Shown: positions 39,406 to 49,482, counted from the first letter of the stretch. The stretch is DNA of 64,000 nucleotides from Croceimicrobium sp965656185 (GCA_965656185.1 CBFHJH010000013.1:1-64000); one strand, 5' to 3'. The notes: generated by a model from the sequence alone, not told the origin. Numbers and translations: made by a program.

Positions 39406-39437
39406 CAAATATAGTTTTTCACTGAATAAATCACAAC
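39406..39437 (-). promoter_or_regulatory. Promoter of secDF
   Basis: GTTG (39434-39437), 20 nt, TATATTTG (39406-39413) on the minus strand. This matches the Bacteroidota consensus apart from one base in the -33 box. The predicted leader is about 30 nt. Confidence 0.75.
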
Positions 39438-39501
39438 GAGCGTTAACTCTATCACCATTTTTCGCGTTAAATAATAAGTAACTTTACAAAAAATCCTGAG
39501 A

Positions 39502-42267
39502 ATGCGAATTTTTTACTCTGCCCTTATTCTTCTTTTTTCCTTGCTTTCCGCACAAGCTCAAAACCGATATTCCTTCGAGCAAGGCACTAATACTAAGGTC
39601 TTTGTAGGACCAGATAGCTTATTGAACCCCTGGGCAGGTGGACTAAATTATCCAATCGTAAATAACTTTGACTTTAATTTTGATAATCTTCAAGATCTTT
39701 TAGTCTACGACCGAAATGGGAACCGGATTTTACCCATGGTGCAAGAAATTCGCAGCAATGATACTATTTACCGTTACCACCCTGAATACATAAAGGCCTT
39801 TCCACTTCCTCGCGGAGAAGGAGCTTTTCTCCTAATGCGGGACTATAACTGTGACGGAAAACCGGACATTTTCTTCTCTAATGGCCTTTTTATTAAAGTG
39901 TGGGAGAACACCAGCAACAATGGTCAGATTTCTTTTAGCCCGGCCAATGGAGGCTTAGACCTCAATACCGATTACATGAATTCGGGTGTATCTAAATTAT
40001 ATATTTCTCGCGCCGACCTTCCAGACATTAATGATGTAGACGGCGATGGCGATCTCGATATCTTAACCTTTGGAAATGGAGGAGTGCGCTTAGAATTCCA
40101 CGAGAATGTGAGCAACTGCGGACTGCAATTCGTACAAACGGATAATTGTTGGGGTCAATTTATCGAGGATGGTTTTTACCGCACAGTAGAGCTGGATGGC
40201 TGCAGCGGAGGCAATAAGAGAGCAAATGCCGAGCAGTCGATGCATGCTGGTAGTGGACTGCTTAGTTGGGACGTCGATAATGACACAGACCCTGACCTGA
40301 TGCTTTCGAATGTTTCCTACAACAATTTATCCTTATTAATAAATGGTGGCGACATTGACAGCGTTATTATGGTCAGTCAGGATACGATGTACCCCCCGGC
40401 GCACCCGGTAGATCTTTTTGTTTTCCCAGCTCCTTTCCGAGCAGAAGCCACTTTCGATTCGAGTGACGACCTTATACTTTCTTCCTTTAGCAGTGCCACC
40501 AGTGGTTCACCTGATATGTCCTCCAATCACCGAGGAGTATGGCGTTATGAAAACACCGGCACTAATACCAATCCCAATTTCATATTCAAAGAAGATAATT
40601 TCTTGCAAAAGGATATGATCGATTTTGGGGCTGCTTCACTTCCTCGCTTAGCTGACCTTAATGGTGACAGCTTGAACGACTTAATTCTGGCGATTGGTAA
40701 CCGCTTCATTCAACCCGGTATTTCGAGCTCGCAGCTCTACTATTACGAAAACACTGGCACGGCTAACATCCCTGAGTTCACATTAATGGATACCAATTTC
40801 GCAGATATCCTGCAATATTCTCTAGGTACAGAGCTTTGTCCCGCCTTTGGAGATTTGGATGATGATGGCGACCTAGACATGATCATGGGCACCGTATCGG
40901 GTTATTTCCATTACTTCGAAAACATTGGCTCTGCCACTGCCCCCAGTTTTAGCTTAACTACTCCCATTATTACCAATACTGATGTGGGAGCCGATGCTGC
41001 ACCTTATTTATACGATCTGGATGAAGACGGGGACTTGGACCTTTTCGTCGGCAATGAACAAGGTCGGGTTTACTACTTCAAGAACTCTTCTAACACCAGT
41101 CCAAGTTTTAGTCTGGAATCGAACTTCTTTGCCGCTGCCAATGTCTCCCAGTTGGGCCTATCAGGCAATGCTGTTCCAGTATTTTATGAAGATAGTTTGG
41201 GCTCCAGTTTATTTATCGGTTCTCGGCAGAAGGGCGTTGTACAATACGATGATGTGGATACAGTGGCCCAATTGTCAAGTGTGGTAAGCGACACCTTCGG
41301 CAATGCCAGTTTTACTAGTGCTAATTCGGATCAGAGTATTTTGGGAATAACAAAGCGCAGTGGTCGTAACCAGTTTTTGATCCGCGCTTCCGAATTACAA
41401 GCGAAAGGTTACCTCTATGGATATATCAACAGCATTGGCATCAATGTCATCGATAACGGAGGCTCGATTTTGTCCAATGGTTTTAGTGTGAAAATCAAAA
41501 ATACCAATGCCACTACGGTAGATACTTTCGACAATAATTTCCCAACTCCGTATCCTCTGGAAAACTTCATTTATGGTTTTGGAAATGGATGGAATACGAT
41601 TCCCCTAAATTATCCGCATTTATGGGATGGACAATCTAACTTATTGATCGAGTTTTGTTTTAGTGGAAATTTCCCGGCCGATGACATAAAGATAGCGCTG
41701 AGTGATGCCGGCTTTAATGCTCACGCTTGGGGTAATACCTTTGGATACAATAATCTGCAAGCTGATGGTTGCTCGATGCCCTATTTACAAAGCAGCAATC
41801 GTCGGCCCGATGTCCAGCTCAACCTAACTCCGGCGGCAATTCCTGTACCCTCGAACCAGCAATTTGACCTATACGCCGGTGAGCGAACTACGGCAGACTT
41901 TGCCGACCTCAATGATGATGGTTATTTGGATGCCATTGCAGGAAATCTTAGCGGTGGATTACATATTTACTGGGGAAAGGTGTATGATGTAGGCATCGAC
42001 GAGTCAATGCAAGAGCCTGAAGCTCAAATTCACATTTACCCCAACCCCAGCCGAGGGGAATTCCAACTTGATATTGACCCCAGTTTAGCGACAGATTATG
42101 ACCGAATCAAAGTATTTAATATGCGAGGAGAATGCGTTTGGCAAAGTGCTCTGGAGATCAATGGGAGTTATCGATTACCTTCAGCCCTCAGCGATGGCTT
42201 ATATTTAGGCCTATTAGAGGGTCCGCAAGACTTCAAACGGTTTAAACTGCTCCTGAGAAAGAACTAA
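39502..42267 (+). CDS. FG-GAP/VCBS repeat protein with T9SS type A sorting domain
   Basis: The 921-residue secreted protein has a signal peptide (ends LLSAQAQ) and multiple FG-GAP/VCBS repeats with calcium-binding-like loops: DVDGDGDLDI near 180, DLNGDSLNDL near 390, DLDDDGDLDM near 452, DLDEDGDLDLFVGN near 510 and DLNDDGYLDAIAGN near 810. These are probably integrin-like beta-propeller blades. The last 78 residues form a type A sorting domain (IHIYPNPSRGEFQLDI, GLYLGLLEG), so it should cross the outer membrane by T9SS and be attached or released. A TAACTTTA element (39479-39486), one base off consensus, precedes it. Ligand unknown. Confidence 0.9.
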   Translation: MRIFYSALILLFSLLSAQAQNRYSFEQGTNTKVFVGPDSLLNPWAGGLNYPIVNNFDFNFDNLQDLLVYDRNGNRILPMVQEIRSNDTIYRYHPEYIKAFPLPRGEGAFLLMRDYNCDGKPDIFFSNGLFIKVWENTSNNGQISFSPANGGLDLNTDYMNSGVSKLYISRADLPDINDVDGDGDLDILTFGNGGVRLEFHENVSNCGLQFVQTDNCWGQFIEDGFYRTVELDGCSGGNKRANAEQSMHAGSGLLSWDVDNDTDPDLMLSNVSYNNLSLLINGGDIDSVIMVSQDTMYPPAHPVDLFVFPAPFRAEATFDSSDDLILSSFSSATSGSPDMSSNHRGVWRYENTGTNTNPNFIFKEDNFLQKDMIDFGAASLPRLADLNGDSLNDLILAIGNRFIQPGISSSQLYYYENTGTANIPEFTLMDTNFADILQYSLGTELCPAFGDLDDDGDLDMIMGTVSGYFHYFENIGSATAPSFSLTTPIITNTDVGADAAPYLYDLDEDGDLDLFVGNEQGRVYYFKNSSNTSPSFSLESNFFAAANVSQLGLSGNAVPVFYEDSLGSSLFIGSRQKGVVQYDDVDTVAQLSSVVSDTFGNASFTSANSDQSILGITKRSGRNQFLIRASELQAKGYLYGYINSIGINVIDNGGSILSNGFSVKIKNTNATTVDTFDNNFPTPYPLENFIYGFGNGWNTIPLNYPHLWDGQSNLLIEFCFSGNFPADDIKIALSDAGFNAHAWGNTFGYNNLQADGCSMPYLQSSNRRPDVQLNLTPAAIPVPSNQQFDLYAGERTTADFADLNDDGYLDAIAGNLSGGLHIYWGKVYDVGIDESMQEPEAQIHIYPNPSRGEFQLDIDPSLATDYDRIKVFNMRGECVWQSALEINGSYRLPSALSDGLYLGLLEGPQDFKRFKLLLRKN

Positions 42268-42274
42268 GCTTTAA

Positions 42275-44461
42275 TTAAGGAACCAATTCCCTAAGCTTCA
42301 GGAAGACTTGCCATTCTTGATAAGTATGGTCTGGGAATTGCCTCCAAAGGGACTTCAGATCTTTTTCCTCCCCTTTGAGGTATAATTTATTCATGGCCTT
42401 TACTTGCTTTGATGATAGCACTTGTTCTGGGCTTATTTCTTCTTCTTGAATTCCCCGCAGGCAGTGTCCATAAATAGTTGACAAGCTGAGTTTTCTTTCC
42501 CTGGCAACTTCCGCTGGACGCAAGCCATCTTTTAGCATTTGGTAGGTGATCTGGTAGGTTTCTCCCTTCTTTAACTTGGGTTTAGAGGCTTTGGCCTTAA
42601 GCTTAGGCTCCGGTAATGCTGCCTTAATTTCCTCGATAAGCTTTAGCTTGGTTTGTTCATGATCGAATTTCAACTTCGGGTCGATAGCCCGAAAGAAGTT
42701 CCAATAGGCTAAAACCGATTTAAGCTTCACATATTGATCCAGACCTTCCGAAAAAGTAACTTCCAACCAATCGCAGATCGCCTTGGTTCGTTTCAAATTT
42801 CGATACTCTTGGTTTAGCTGTGCTATTAACTGAAGTTGGTTTTTCAATTTAGGCTCAAAATAAGCGGTAGCTTTATTCAATCTTTCCTCTAGTTCAGACC
42901 ATTTCTTAGCTTGTATCAATCCCGCCAGCTGTCGCCGAAACTTTTGAGCTAATTCTAACTCATATCCAGCTGAACTTTGAAAAGCGATGAATAAATTCTT
43001 TAAGTGCTCTTCTTTTAAATGAAGTTTTTCATAGCGTTTTTTAAACTCATGTTCGAATTCTTGAAACCAAGCAGACCAATCGAAAACTTCCGCTAAATAT
43101 TGCCAGAGGTAATTCTGTCGCGCGATTTGATATTCCTTTTCCAGATCTTTTCCAGCGCCCTCCTCCATAAAGAAGCGGGATGCACCATCTACCTGCAAAG
43201 CCTCGTTCCGCAAGGCTTGTTTGAGGTAGAGACCCTCTAAGGACCGGAGGCGCGACAAAGCCACATAAGCCTGGCCAGGTGCAAAGGCGCGACCTAGATC
43301 AATCGCCGCCTTCTCAAAAGTAAGACCTTGACTTTTATGAATGGTAATAGCCCAAGCTAGTCGCAATGGATATTGACTGAAGGAACCAATAACCTCTTCT
43401 TCCATCTCTTCATTTTCCGCATTCAGTTTGTAGCGAGTATTTTCCCAAGTATAGAGGGGCACCTCGATAGACTCGCCATCCTCCATAACCAAGTACAACT
43501 CATCTTTCTTGAGATTTTCGACCGTGGCCATTTTGCCATTATAAAAGCGTTCACCATCCCAATCGTTCTTTATGAACATCACTTTGGCACCAACCTTTAA
43601 CTCCAACCTCTCAATAACCGGATACATGGAAAATGGAAACTCCTTATCTATCTTAGCGGAGTAGACCATTGATTTGCCCGCTAAGGCTGTCAAGGCCTCT
43701 TCATTTATGGTATCGGCTTGGCGCCGATGCGTTACTAATTGAACTATCTCCTGGTTCTCAGCAGGCTCACGGTGATAACGATTGATAAAATGAAGGTCTT
43801 CCGCTTTCAATTCATGCAAACGCACTCGATTCAGAAAATCCACAAATTCCTGATCCTCCTGTCGGTAAACCTTACTAAGTTCAATAGTATGAAAGCCCGA
43901 GTTTTTCAGGCTTAGAGCATTGAAGAATTGCGGTCCCGGATAATAGTCCCTTAAATACTGCCATTCTAGGTCCTTTACCACTGGACTAAGCTGAAAGAGG
44001 TCCCCGATCATTAGTAATTGTACTCCGCCAAAGGGTAGATCGCTGCTGCGAACCTTTCGCAATCGATAGTCAATAGCATCCAAGAGATCGGCCCGTACCA
44101 TGCTCACTTCATCGATTACTAAGAGGTCGATATGTTTTAAGACCTGTTTACGTGACTTATTAAGAGGATGTTTGCGCGCCAGGCGACGAGCATCGAAATG
44201 GGGCAGGTTGTCGGGGACGCTGGCCCGTGAATCTGGAAAAAATGAACCAAAGGGAAATAGGAACTGAGAATGGATGGTAACCCCACCGGCATTCAAAGCT
44301 GCTACTCCGGTAGGCGCTACCACTATGAAGCTTTTATGGGTCTTGGTGCTTAATTCCTTTAGGAAAGTAGTCTTGCCAGTACCAGCCTTTCCGGTCAAGA
44401 AAAGATGGTCTCCGGTATAATTAATGAAATCTAGCGCTTGTTTAGTGGCAGCATTCTCCAT
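42275..44461 (-). CDS. PIF1-like helicase with C-terminal helix-turn-helix
   Basis: The 728-residue protein has a superfamily 1B helicase core. Walker A is LTGKAGTGKTTFLKEL near residue 18, motif II is LVIDEVSMVRADLLD near 115, and AITIHKSQGLTFEKAAIDLG near 370 is the late helicase motif. The region from about 430 to 620 is helical and charged. The C-terminal 110 residues contain a helix-turn-helix like those at RecQ ends (GLRPAEVARERKLSLSTIYGH). Such PIF1/RecD-like proteins act in DNA repair or replication of difficult templates. It is convergent with the FG-GAP gene, 7 bp apart. Confidence 0.9.
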   Translation of the reverse strand: MENAATKQALDFINYTGDHLFLTGKAGTGKTTFLKELSTKTHKSFIVVAPTGVAALNAGGVTIHSQFLFPFGSFFPDSRASVPDNLPHFDARRLARKHPLNKSRKQVLKHIDLLVIDEVSMVRADLLDAIDYRLRKVRSSDLPFGGVQLLMIGDLFQLSPVVKDLEWQYLRDYYPGPQFFNALSLKNSGFHTIELSKVYRQEDQEFVDFLNRVRLHELKAEDLHFINRYHREPAENQEIVQLVTHRRQADTINEEALTALAGKSMVYSAKIDKEFPFSMYPVIERLELKVGAKVMFIKNDWDGERFYNGKMATVENLKKDELYLVMEDGESIEVPLYTWENTRYKLNAENEEMEEEVIGSFSQYPLRLAWAITIHKSQGLTFEKAAIDLGRAFAPGQAYVALSRLRSLEGLYLKQALRNEALQVDGASRFFMEEGAGKDLEKEYQIARQNYLWQYLAEVFDWSAWFQEFEHEFKKRYEKLHLKEEHLKNLFIAFQSSAGYELELAQKFRRQLAGLIQAKKWSELEERLNKATAYFEPKLKNQLQLIAQLNQEYRNLKRTKAICDWLEVTFSEGLDQYVKLKSVLAYWNFFRAIDPKLKFDHEQTKLKLIEEIKAALPEPKLKAKASKPKLKKGETYQITYQMLKDGLRPAEVARERKLSLSTIYGHCLRGIQEEEISPEQVLSSKQVKAMNKLYLKGEEKDLKSLWRQFPDHTYQEWQVFLKLRELVP

Positions 44462-44538
44462 AAGGCGAATTTATTTGATTCTAAGGAGTCTCCAACAAAA
44501 GCCACCTATCAAAGCTTTTTGAAGTGTTTAAACAAATT

Positions 44539-44562
44539 AACTTTCACTATTTACTGAAAGTT
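44539..44562. promoter_or_regulatory. Palindromic operator upstream of the GbsR-type gene
   Basis: AACTTTCA (44539-44546), 8 nt, TGAAAGTT (44555-44562) is a perfect inverted repeat. It lies 25 nt before the regulator's ATG. A matching site precedes the first membrane-protein gene at 45096-45119, which suggests self-control plus control of the partner genes. Confidence 0.7.
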
Positions 44563-44587
44563 CAAAATTATTATATACTTTTATCCC

Positions 44588-45082
44588 ATGCAAAGTAAAG
44601 ATGCCAAGCAAGAATTCATAGAGGCATGGGGAAACCTAGGTAGTAGTTGGGGCACCAACCGCACTATGTCCTCTATTCACGCTTTGCTGATGACCAGCAA
44701 TAAGCCGATGAGCACTGAAGACATCATGGCGGAACTGAAGATATCTAGGGGCAATGCCAATATGAATATACGTTCGCTTATTGATTGGGGTTTAGTCCGT
44801 AAAAGGCATATTGCTGGTGAGCGAAAGGAATTCTTCGAGGCTGAAAAAGATATCTGGGAAATCGCAAAACAAATTTCACGCGAAAGGAGAAAGCGTGAAA
44901 TCAAACCGGTAATAGATTTACTGGGACGATTAAAAGAGGAAGAAGACGGTTCAGACCCTGAGTTTTCCAAGTTATTGAGCGAAATGCATGACTTTACCAG
45001 TCAGATGAGTGGCCTATTGGATAAATTCAATCGCAACGACCGAAGCTGGTTTAGCCGAACCCTACTGAAATTGCTGAAATAA
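44588..45082 (+). CDS. GbsR/MarR family transcriptional regulator
   Basis: The 164-residue winged-helix protein has the GbsR layout: FIEAWGNLGSSWGTNRTMSSIHALLM at the N-terminus, the recognition helix in STEDIMAELKISRGNANMNIRSLIDWGLV near 55, a wing with ERKEFFEAEKDIWEI, and a helical tail. The B. subtilis relative GbsR controls osmoprotectant genes, but ligands vary. Two small membrane-protein genes follow, and the same palindrome lies before each transcription unit. It is therefore likely the local repressor of this small locus. Confidence 0.9.
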   Translation: MQSKDAKQEFIEAWGNLGSSWGTNRTMSSIHALLMTSNKPMSTEDIMAELKISRGNANMNIRSLIDWGLVRKRHIAGERKEFFEAEKDIWEIAKQISRERRKREIKPVIDLLGRLKEEEDGSDPEFSKLLSEMHDFTSQMSGLLDKFNRNDRSWFSRTLLKLLK

Positions 45083-45095
45083 TTTTTTTCGCAAT

Positions 45096-45119
45096 ATGTT
45101 TCATTTTTTACTGAAAGTT
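45096..45119. promoter_or_regulatory. Second copy of the palindromic operator
   Basis: ATGTTTCA, 8 nt, TGAAAGTT. The right half (45112-45119) is identical to the first site, and the left half keeps TTTCA. The spacer ends TTTTAC against ATTTAC in the first site. It lies 9 nt before the ATG at 45129. Confidence 0.65.
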
Positions 45120-45128
45120 TAAAAACAA

Positions 45129-45485
45129 ATGGACCTTGCAATTTCCTATTATCTTATCTATTTAAGCCTAAGTGCCTACCTGATATTCAAAGTAGGCCAT
45201 CAGCTATACTCCAAAGGACAGGTATACCTCGATTTGCTATTGGCAGAGCAACAACAGGCGAAAGCATTGAACCGCCTATTATTAATGGGTTATTACCTAG
45301 TCAATTTAGGCTATGTAGCCTATAGACTTAGCCTCAATTCGTCGCTGAGCAATTCGCTCGAATTAATGGAAAAGCTCACCGAAAACCTGGGCCTGATAGC
45401 CATGCTATTAGGAGCCTTACACATCAATAACCTGATAGTCCTATTCCTAATTTCAAAATCAAAATTCAATCAAAAATCAATTTAA
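45129..45485 (+). CDS. Small three-span membrane protein (paralogue 1)
   Basis: I do not recognise a named family. The 118-residue protein has three predicted membrane helices (about 5-22, 50-68, 88-108) and a conserved amphipathic loop after the first: KVGHQLYSKGQVYLDLL. It aligns end to end with the next gene, with matching YxxxLGxxAY/NIGFAF and MEKLTENLG/IEDLSVKIG segments. So it arose by tandem duplication. It starts 9 nt after an operator shared with the GbsR-type regulator. A role in membrane or osmotic adaptation is a guess based on that regulator. Confidence 0.75.
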   Translation: MDLAISYYLIYLSLSAYLIFKVGHQLYSKGQVYLDLLLAEQQQAKALNRLLLMGYYLVNLGYVAYRLSLNSSLSNSLELMEKLTENLGLIAMLLGALHINNLIVLFLISKSKFNQKSI

Positions 45486-45486
45486 A

Positions 45487-45870
45487 ATGGAAACGATGAT
45501 CACCACTTTAAACCCAGATTATTACACTCTTTGGGGCTATGCAATTTATCTACCTACTACCATTGGGCTTACTTTATTCGTTGCTCATCGCCTATTCAAA
45601 AATGGGCTGGTATATATGCGCGACATTTTTCACGGCCGCGAGGAAATGGCTAAAAGCACCAATCAACTATTTAAGATGGGGTTTTACCTGCTAAATATTG
45701 GTTTCGCCTTTCTCATTTTGGAGATGTATGCCCAAGACTGGCGCGATATGATCGAAGATCTGAGTGTGAAAATTGGCGGCTTTAGCATCTACCTTGGTAT
45801 TGCCTTATTCTTCAATCTCTTTTTATTCTTTAGGAGTAAAAAAGCCGCAAAACAACAGGCTCAAGCTTAA
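45487..45870 (+). CDS. Small three-span membrane protein (paralogue 2)
   Basis: The 127-residue paralogue of the preceding gene begins one base after its stop. It has helices at about 17-34, 63-83 and 95-115, with the amphipathic loop AHRLFKNGLVYMRDIFHGREEMAKSTNQ between the first two, and a basic C-terminus. The tight coupling suggests the two form a hetero-oligomer. A strong terminator directly follows. Function unknown. Confidence 0.75.
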   Translation: METMITTLNPDYYTLWGYAIYLPTTIGLTLFVAHRLFKNGLVYMRDIFHGREEMAKSTNQLFKMGFYLLNIGFAFLILEMYAQDWRDMIEDLSVKIGGFSIYLGIALFFNLFLFFRSKKAAKQQAQA

Positions 45871-45876
45871 ATTAAA

Positions 45877-45900
45877 AACCCCGGACCTGAGTCCGGGGTT
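45877..45900. terminator. Bidirectional terminator between convergent genes
   Basis: A perfect 10-bp stem AACCCCGGAC / GTCCGGGGTT with loop CTGA sits between the membrane-protein gene and the ABC/M1 gene. The minus strand continues with TTT and then AT-rich sequence; the plus strand continues CAATTTAAT. Confidence 0.88.
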
Positions 45901-45904
45901 CAAT

Positions 45905-48900
45905 TTAATCGACAGACTTTAGATTGTCTTTAATATCTCGCTCGATATAAATCCTACGCGGATCGATCGCAACCTTCCTTACAGATTCCTTTAGAGTAAA
46001 GGACAGCGCCGTTTTTTCCTCAGCGATATTGACCATCCGTGTATCAATAAGCTCTTCTTCTGCCTCATCACGATAAAAACCTATTTCCACCCATTCCTGC
46101 AGGGAGGCGTTTTGCTCCATACCAAGCGTATCGGCGTAATATTTATAAGCTTCTACTTCTAGGTCAATTTGAAAACCGTCCTCTACTGTTGTCTGTTCAG
46201 CGGAAGCTAAACGAAAATCGTACAAGGTGATCTTGCGAATCCAGTCCTCCAATAAATAGTGCAAACTATCGGGCACCCGCGGTTCCAAATGACGCATAAA
46301 ATCCAAAGAGTTAGGATAGGGTGGCGCCTTATAGCGGTATTCGGTTAAAAAGCTCCGCAGCGCAGCATTAACTGAGTCTTGTCCGATCATTTCTTGTAAA
46401 GCATAAAGAATTACACTCCCTTTTCCATAATGGATATAACCTTGATTCTCCACCTCCAAAAGCGGTAACTCTTTTTCCACTTCACCACTGCGTCCGCGTA
46501 AATAACGATCGATGTCGTATTTCAAGAATTCACGCATTTTGATAGGGTCACTCTCCTCTTTCATGACCATTAGAGAGCTGTATTCGGAAAAACTTTCGGT
46601 CAAAAATGTACCGCCCTGCATTAGAGCCGGTATCTCTTGATGCGCCCACCACTGATGCGCCATTTCATGCGCAATAACTGCATCCACTACATTATTGCCC
46701 TCTTCATCTTCCAAATTGGTTATAAAGCCAAAACCTTCTGAATAAGGCATGGTTCCTGGAAATGCCTGGGCAAAAGTAGCATAGCGCGGAAACTCTATGA
46801 TTCGTGCTTGTTCGTGGTAATACGGACCAAAATTGTCGGTATAGTAGGCCAATGACTTTTGCAATGCGTCGAGCATTCGCTCTACATTATAGTCATGCTT
46901 CTCGTCATAGTAAACCTCCAAATCTATTCCCCGCCACTTGCGGCTCGCCTTTTGGTAATTGGCGCTGATAAAAGCATAAAAATTTTGCGAAGGTTGATCG
47001 ACCTTATAACGATAGTAATTTCGCTCTCCTTCCTGCCATTCTTCTACCAAACGCCCAGGAGCAATGGCCATTTGATCGGCCGAAGTAGAGATCACCGTTT
47101 CTACTGCCACCCAATCAGAAAGTCCATCGCTTAGATAGTTTACCATACATTTATCGGTGCAGCTATCCCTCACCAATTCCGGCATTCGATCTTTGGGCTT
47201 TAAATCGTACTTCTTTCGCGTATTACGGTCGCTCAACTCGGCATTTGCATTGTAACCTAAACCAGGTAAAACCGCACCATTATTGAGGAAGGTACCATTC
47301 TGAATGATACTCGTACTACCTCTGGTGTTTTCAAAGCCGCGATGCTCTAATCTATTTTTGATCGCTATATCGATAGATTCTCCTGGTAAGAGGGCCTGGT
47401 CTAAAGCAAAGGCCTTGAACTGAAATTCTTCATCGAACCAAACTTCAGTGAGGGGACCGTTAAACTCTGTTTTCCAGTCATCATCCATTAGGAAGAATAG
47501 AGAATCTATGGCTTCGCTTCCCTCATTACTTAAAGTCATCTTAGCTAAAACATCTACCGCTCGTTGGTGTGGAAATAGGTCAATAGCGTAAGAAATTGCT
47601 TGGATCTTAGGACTAGGATAATTCTCGTAAGACTTATACTTCTTCTCATAATTGGCACTCCACTCTTCCCGTTCATCGGGACTCATATAATCGTTCAAGA
47701 CCTTAGTATTGTAATACAGATATCCTGCCAAGGCTACGAATAGGAGGAAAAAACCGCTTAAGACAAAACGGTAAAAACCATGGTTCACCAATTTTGCTTG
47801 TTGCCACCGCGCCTTTATCCCTTGTACTTTCATGCGATGAGCAAATGGTCCAGCCAAAAGCAATAGTAAAAAGCCAAAAGCCAGCCAGTAAGTATTAAAC
47901 CACATGGCTCCCTTTAAGCCAGGTCCGTAAGCATTCATATCACTGTAAAAAATAGAAGGCCCAGAACCCAAGGACACCATATTGGTCTGCACGTCAAATA
48001 TCAACCACATCAGATCCAATACAACCAATAGCAGTATGGAAATGAAATAAGCCAAGTACCGCTGATTTATCAGCACCTGCACAAATAAGTGGAGCGCCGC
48101 ATAAATCATGAAATTAGGCAGCTGACTTAAAAAATACTCACCTAGATAAAGCTCTAACTCAATAAAAGTGAAGCCTTGCACCAGTTGGGCCAGAATAGCA
48201 GTAATGGCAAATGTGAAATACAAGATAGAAGCAGCTCCTACCAAAGCACTAAACTGCGCCAGTAATTGACTAAAACTGTGGTGAGGAGTAGCTGAAATCA
48301 CCTCATCGATATGCGAAGATCGCGCGCGCCAGACCAATTCGCCGCTAAAAAACACTAAGATGATCATCATAAATAATCCAGATGAACTACTGATAGAATC
48401 GACCATTTTATAGGTAAGCGGATAAGACTTTAGGCCGAAGTACTCAAAGCCATTAATAAGGTCCACTACCAATAAAATCATGGAGAAAGCCAAGAGTATC
48501 TGAAATACATTACTCTTTATAATGCTCCGAAAGGCGTCTTTGAAAAAGCTCCAATAGTGAGTTATAAAAGTACCTTTAAAGACTTGGTTCACTCTGGGTT
48601 TAGGAATCGCCTCACCAAATCCTGATTTTGCATGATCCGTTTTCTTTCGCTTAGAGCGCGAAGGATTTTTTTGTGGGCTAAAACTCCAAAAGGCTAGGAT
48701 CAAGATTCCAATAGATGCACTAAGCCATATAGCCCTATTCTGAATGATCCGAGGAGTAAAGGAGATCGCCTCTTCGTTTTTCTCGACTGTGGTAGCATAT
48801 CGTGCATCTACCCCATAGGTACGGATACCAAATGGGTCGCTAAGGGCGGCTAGATCTACGTTTTCAAGGTCACTTAATAAGGAACCCGAAATAGAATAAG

Positions 48901-49474
48901 CGATAATAATTACTAATGCTCCCACAAATGAAACTATGGTGGAACGCCATTTCTGGGCCAATCCAAAGATCAAGCTTCCGCTGAAAAGCATATTAGGAAG
49001 CGCTAAGATCAAAAATGAATTGAGGTAGGCCTTCCAGGGAATAGGACCAAACCGTTCGGCCGGAACCCAATCGAAAATAGGAGCTAGCCAAGTACCAAGG
49101 CTTACCCCTACGTATACCCCTAAAAGTGGGATCATGGAAAGCACCCATGCCCCGAGAAAACGTCCAAAGAAATAGGAAGCCTGCGACAAGGGCGTGCTAA
49201 ATATGATCTCATCGAACTGGTGATTGTAATCGCGCAATGCGGCGTTGTTAAAAAATGCCACCGCAAATAGAATCCCAATCAGAGATAGAATAGCCGAGAA
49301 AGTGGTTACGATGTGGGGGGCATTCTTATGCACAGCTCCTATAGAGCCGCCAATAATTACACTATCACTCACCACTGCCATAAAAGTGAGGAAGGCAAAG
49401 ATGAAAGTGAAAATATAGACCATCGGGCTCTTGAAAGCCGCCTTTAGCTCAAGTTTAAATATCTGTCCTAACAT
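45905..49474 (-). CDS. ABC transporter permease fused to M1 family aminopeptidase
   Basis: This 1189-residue fusion has an N-terminal ABC-2-type permease region of about 12 spans in two sets (residues 1-270 and 310-600), then a large peptidase domain. The zinc site HEMAHQWW is at residues 936-943, with the third ligand in TESFSEYSS about 18 residues on, the M1 pattern HExxH-18-E. The usual GAMEN motif is not obvious; a corresponding region reads PGTMPYSEGFGF. Fused proteins of this type occur across Bacteroidota next to an ABC ATPase, as here (the gene begins 9 nt after it). Peptide export or processing is plausible, but the substrate is unknown. Confidence 0.9.
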   Translation of the reverse strand: MLGQIFKLELKAAFKSPMVYIFTFIFAFLTFMAVVSDSVIIGGSIGAVHKNAPHIVTTFSAILSLIGILFAVAFFNNAALRDYNHQFDEIIFSTPLSQASYFFGRFLGAWVLSMIPLLGVYVGVSLGTWLAPIFDWVPAERFGPIPWKAYLNSFLILALPNMLFSGSLIFGLAQKWRSTIVSFVGALVIIIAYSISGSLLSDLENVDLAALSDPFGIRTYGVDARYATTVEKNEEAISFTPRIIQNRAIWLSASIGILILAFWSFSPQKNPSRSKRKKTDHAKSGFGEAIPKPRVNQVFKGTFITHYWSFFKDAFRSIIKSNVFQILLAFSMILLVVDLINGFEYFGLKSYPLTYKMVDSISSSSGLFMMIILVFFSGELVWRARSSHIDEVISATPHHSFSQLLAQFSALVGAASILYFTFAITAILAQLVQGFTFIELELYLGEYFLSQLPNFMIYAALHLFVQVLINQRYLAYFISILLLVVLDLMWLIFDVQTNMVSLGSGPSIFYSDMNAYGPGLKGAMWFNTYWLAFGFLLLLLAGPFAHRMKVQGIKARWQQAKLVNHGFYRFVLSGFFLLFVALAGYLYYNTKVLNDYMSPDEREEWSANYEKKYKSYENYPSPKIQAISYAIDLFPHQRAVDVLAKMTLSNEGSEAIDSLFFLMDDDWKTEFNGPLTEVWFDEEFQFKAFALDQALLPGESIDIAIKNRLEHRGFENTRGSTSIIQNGTFLNNGAVLPGLGYNANAELSDRNTRKKYDLKPKDRMPELVRDSCTDKCMVNYLSDGLSDWVAVETVISTSADQMAIAPGRLVEEWQEGERNYYRYKVDQPSQNFYAFISANYQKASRKWRGIDLEVYYDEKHDYNVERMLDALQKSLAYYTDNFGPYYHEQARIIEFPRYATFAQAFPGTMPYSEGFGFITNLEDEEGNNVVDAVIAHEMAHQWWAHQEIPALMQGGTFLTESFSEYSSLMVMKEESDPIKMREFLKYDIDRYLRGRSGEVEKELPLLEVENQGYIHYGKGSVILYALQEMIGQDSVNAALRSFLTEYRYKAPPYPNSLDFMRHLEPRVPDSLHYLLEDWIRKITLYDFRLASAEQTTVEDGFQIDLEVEAYKYYADTLGMEQNASLQEWVEIGFYRDEAEEELIDTRMVNIAEEKTALSFTLKESVRKVAIDPRRIYIERDIKDNLKSVD

Positions 49475-49482
49475 AATCCTAA

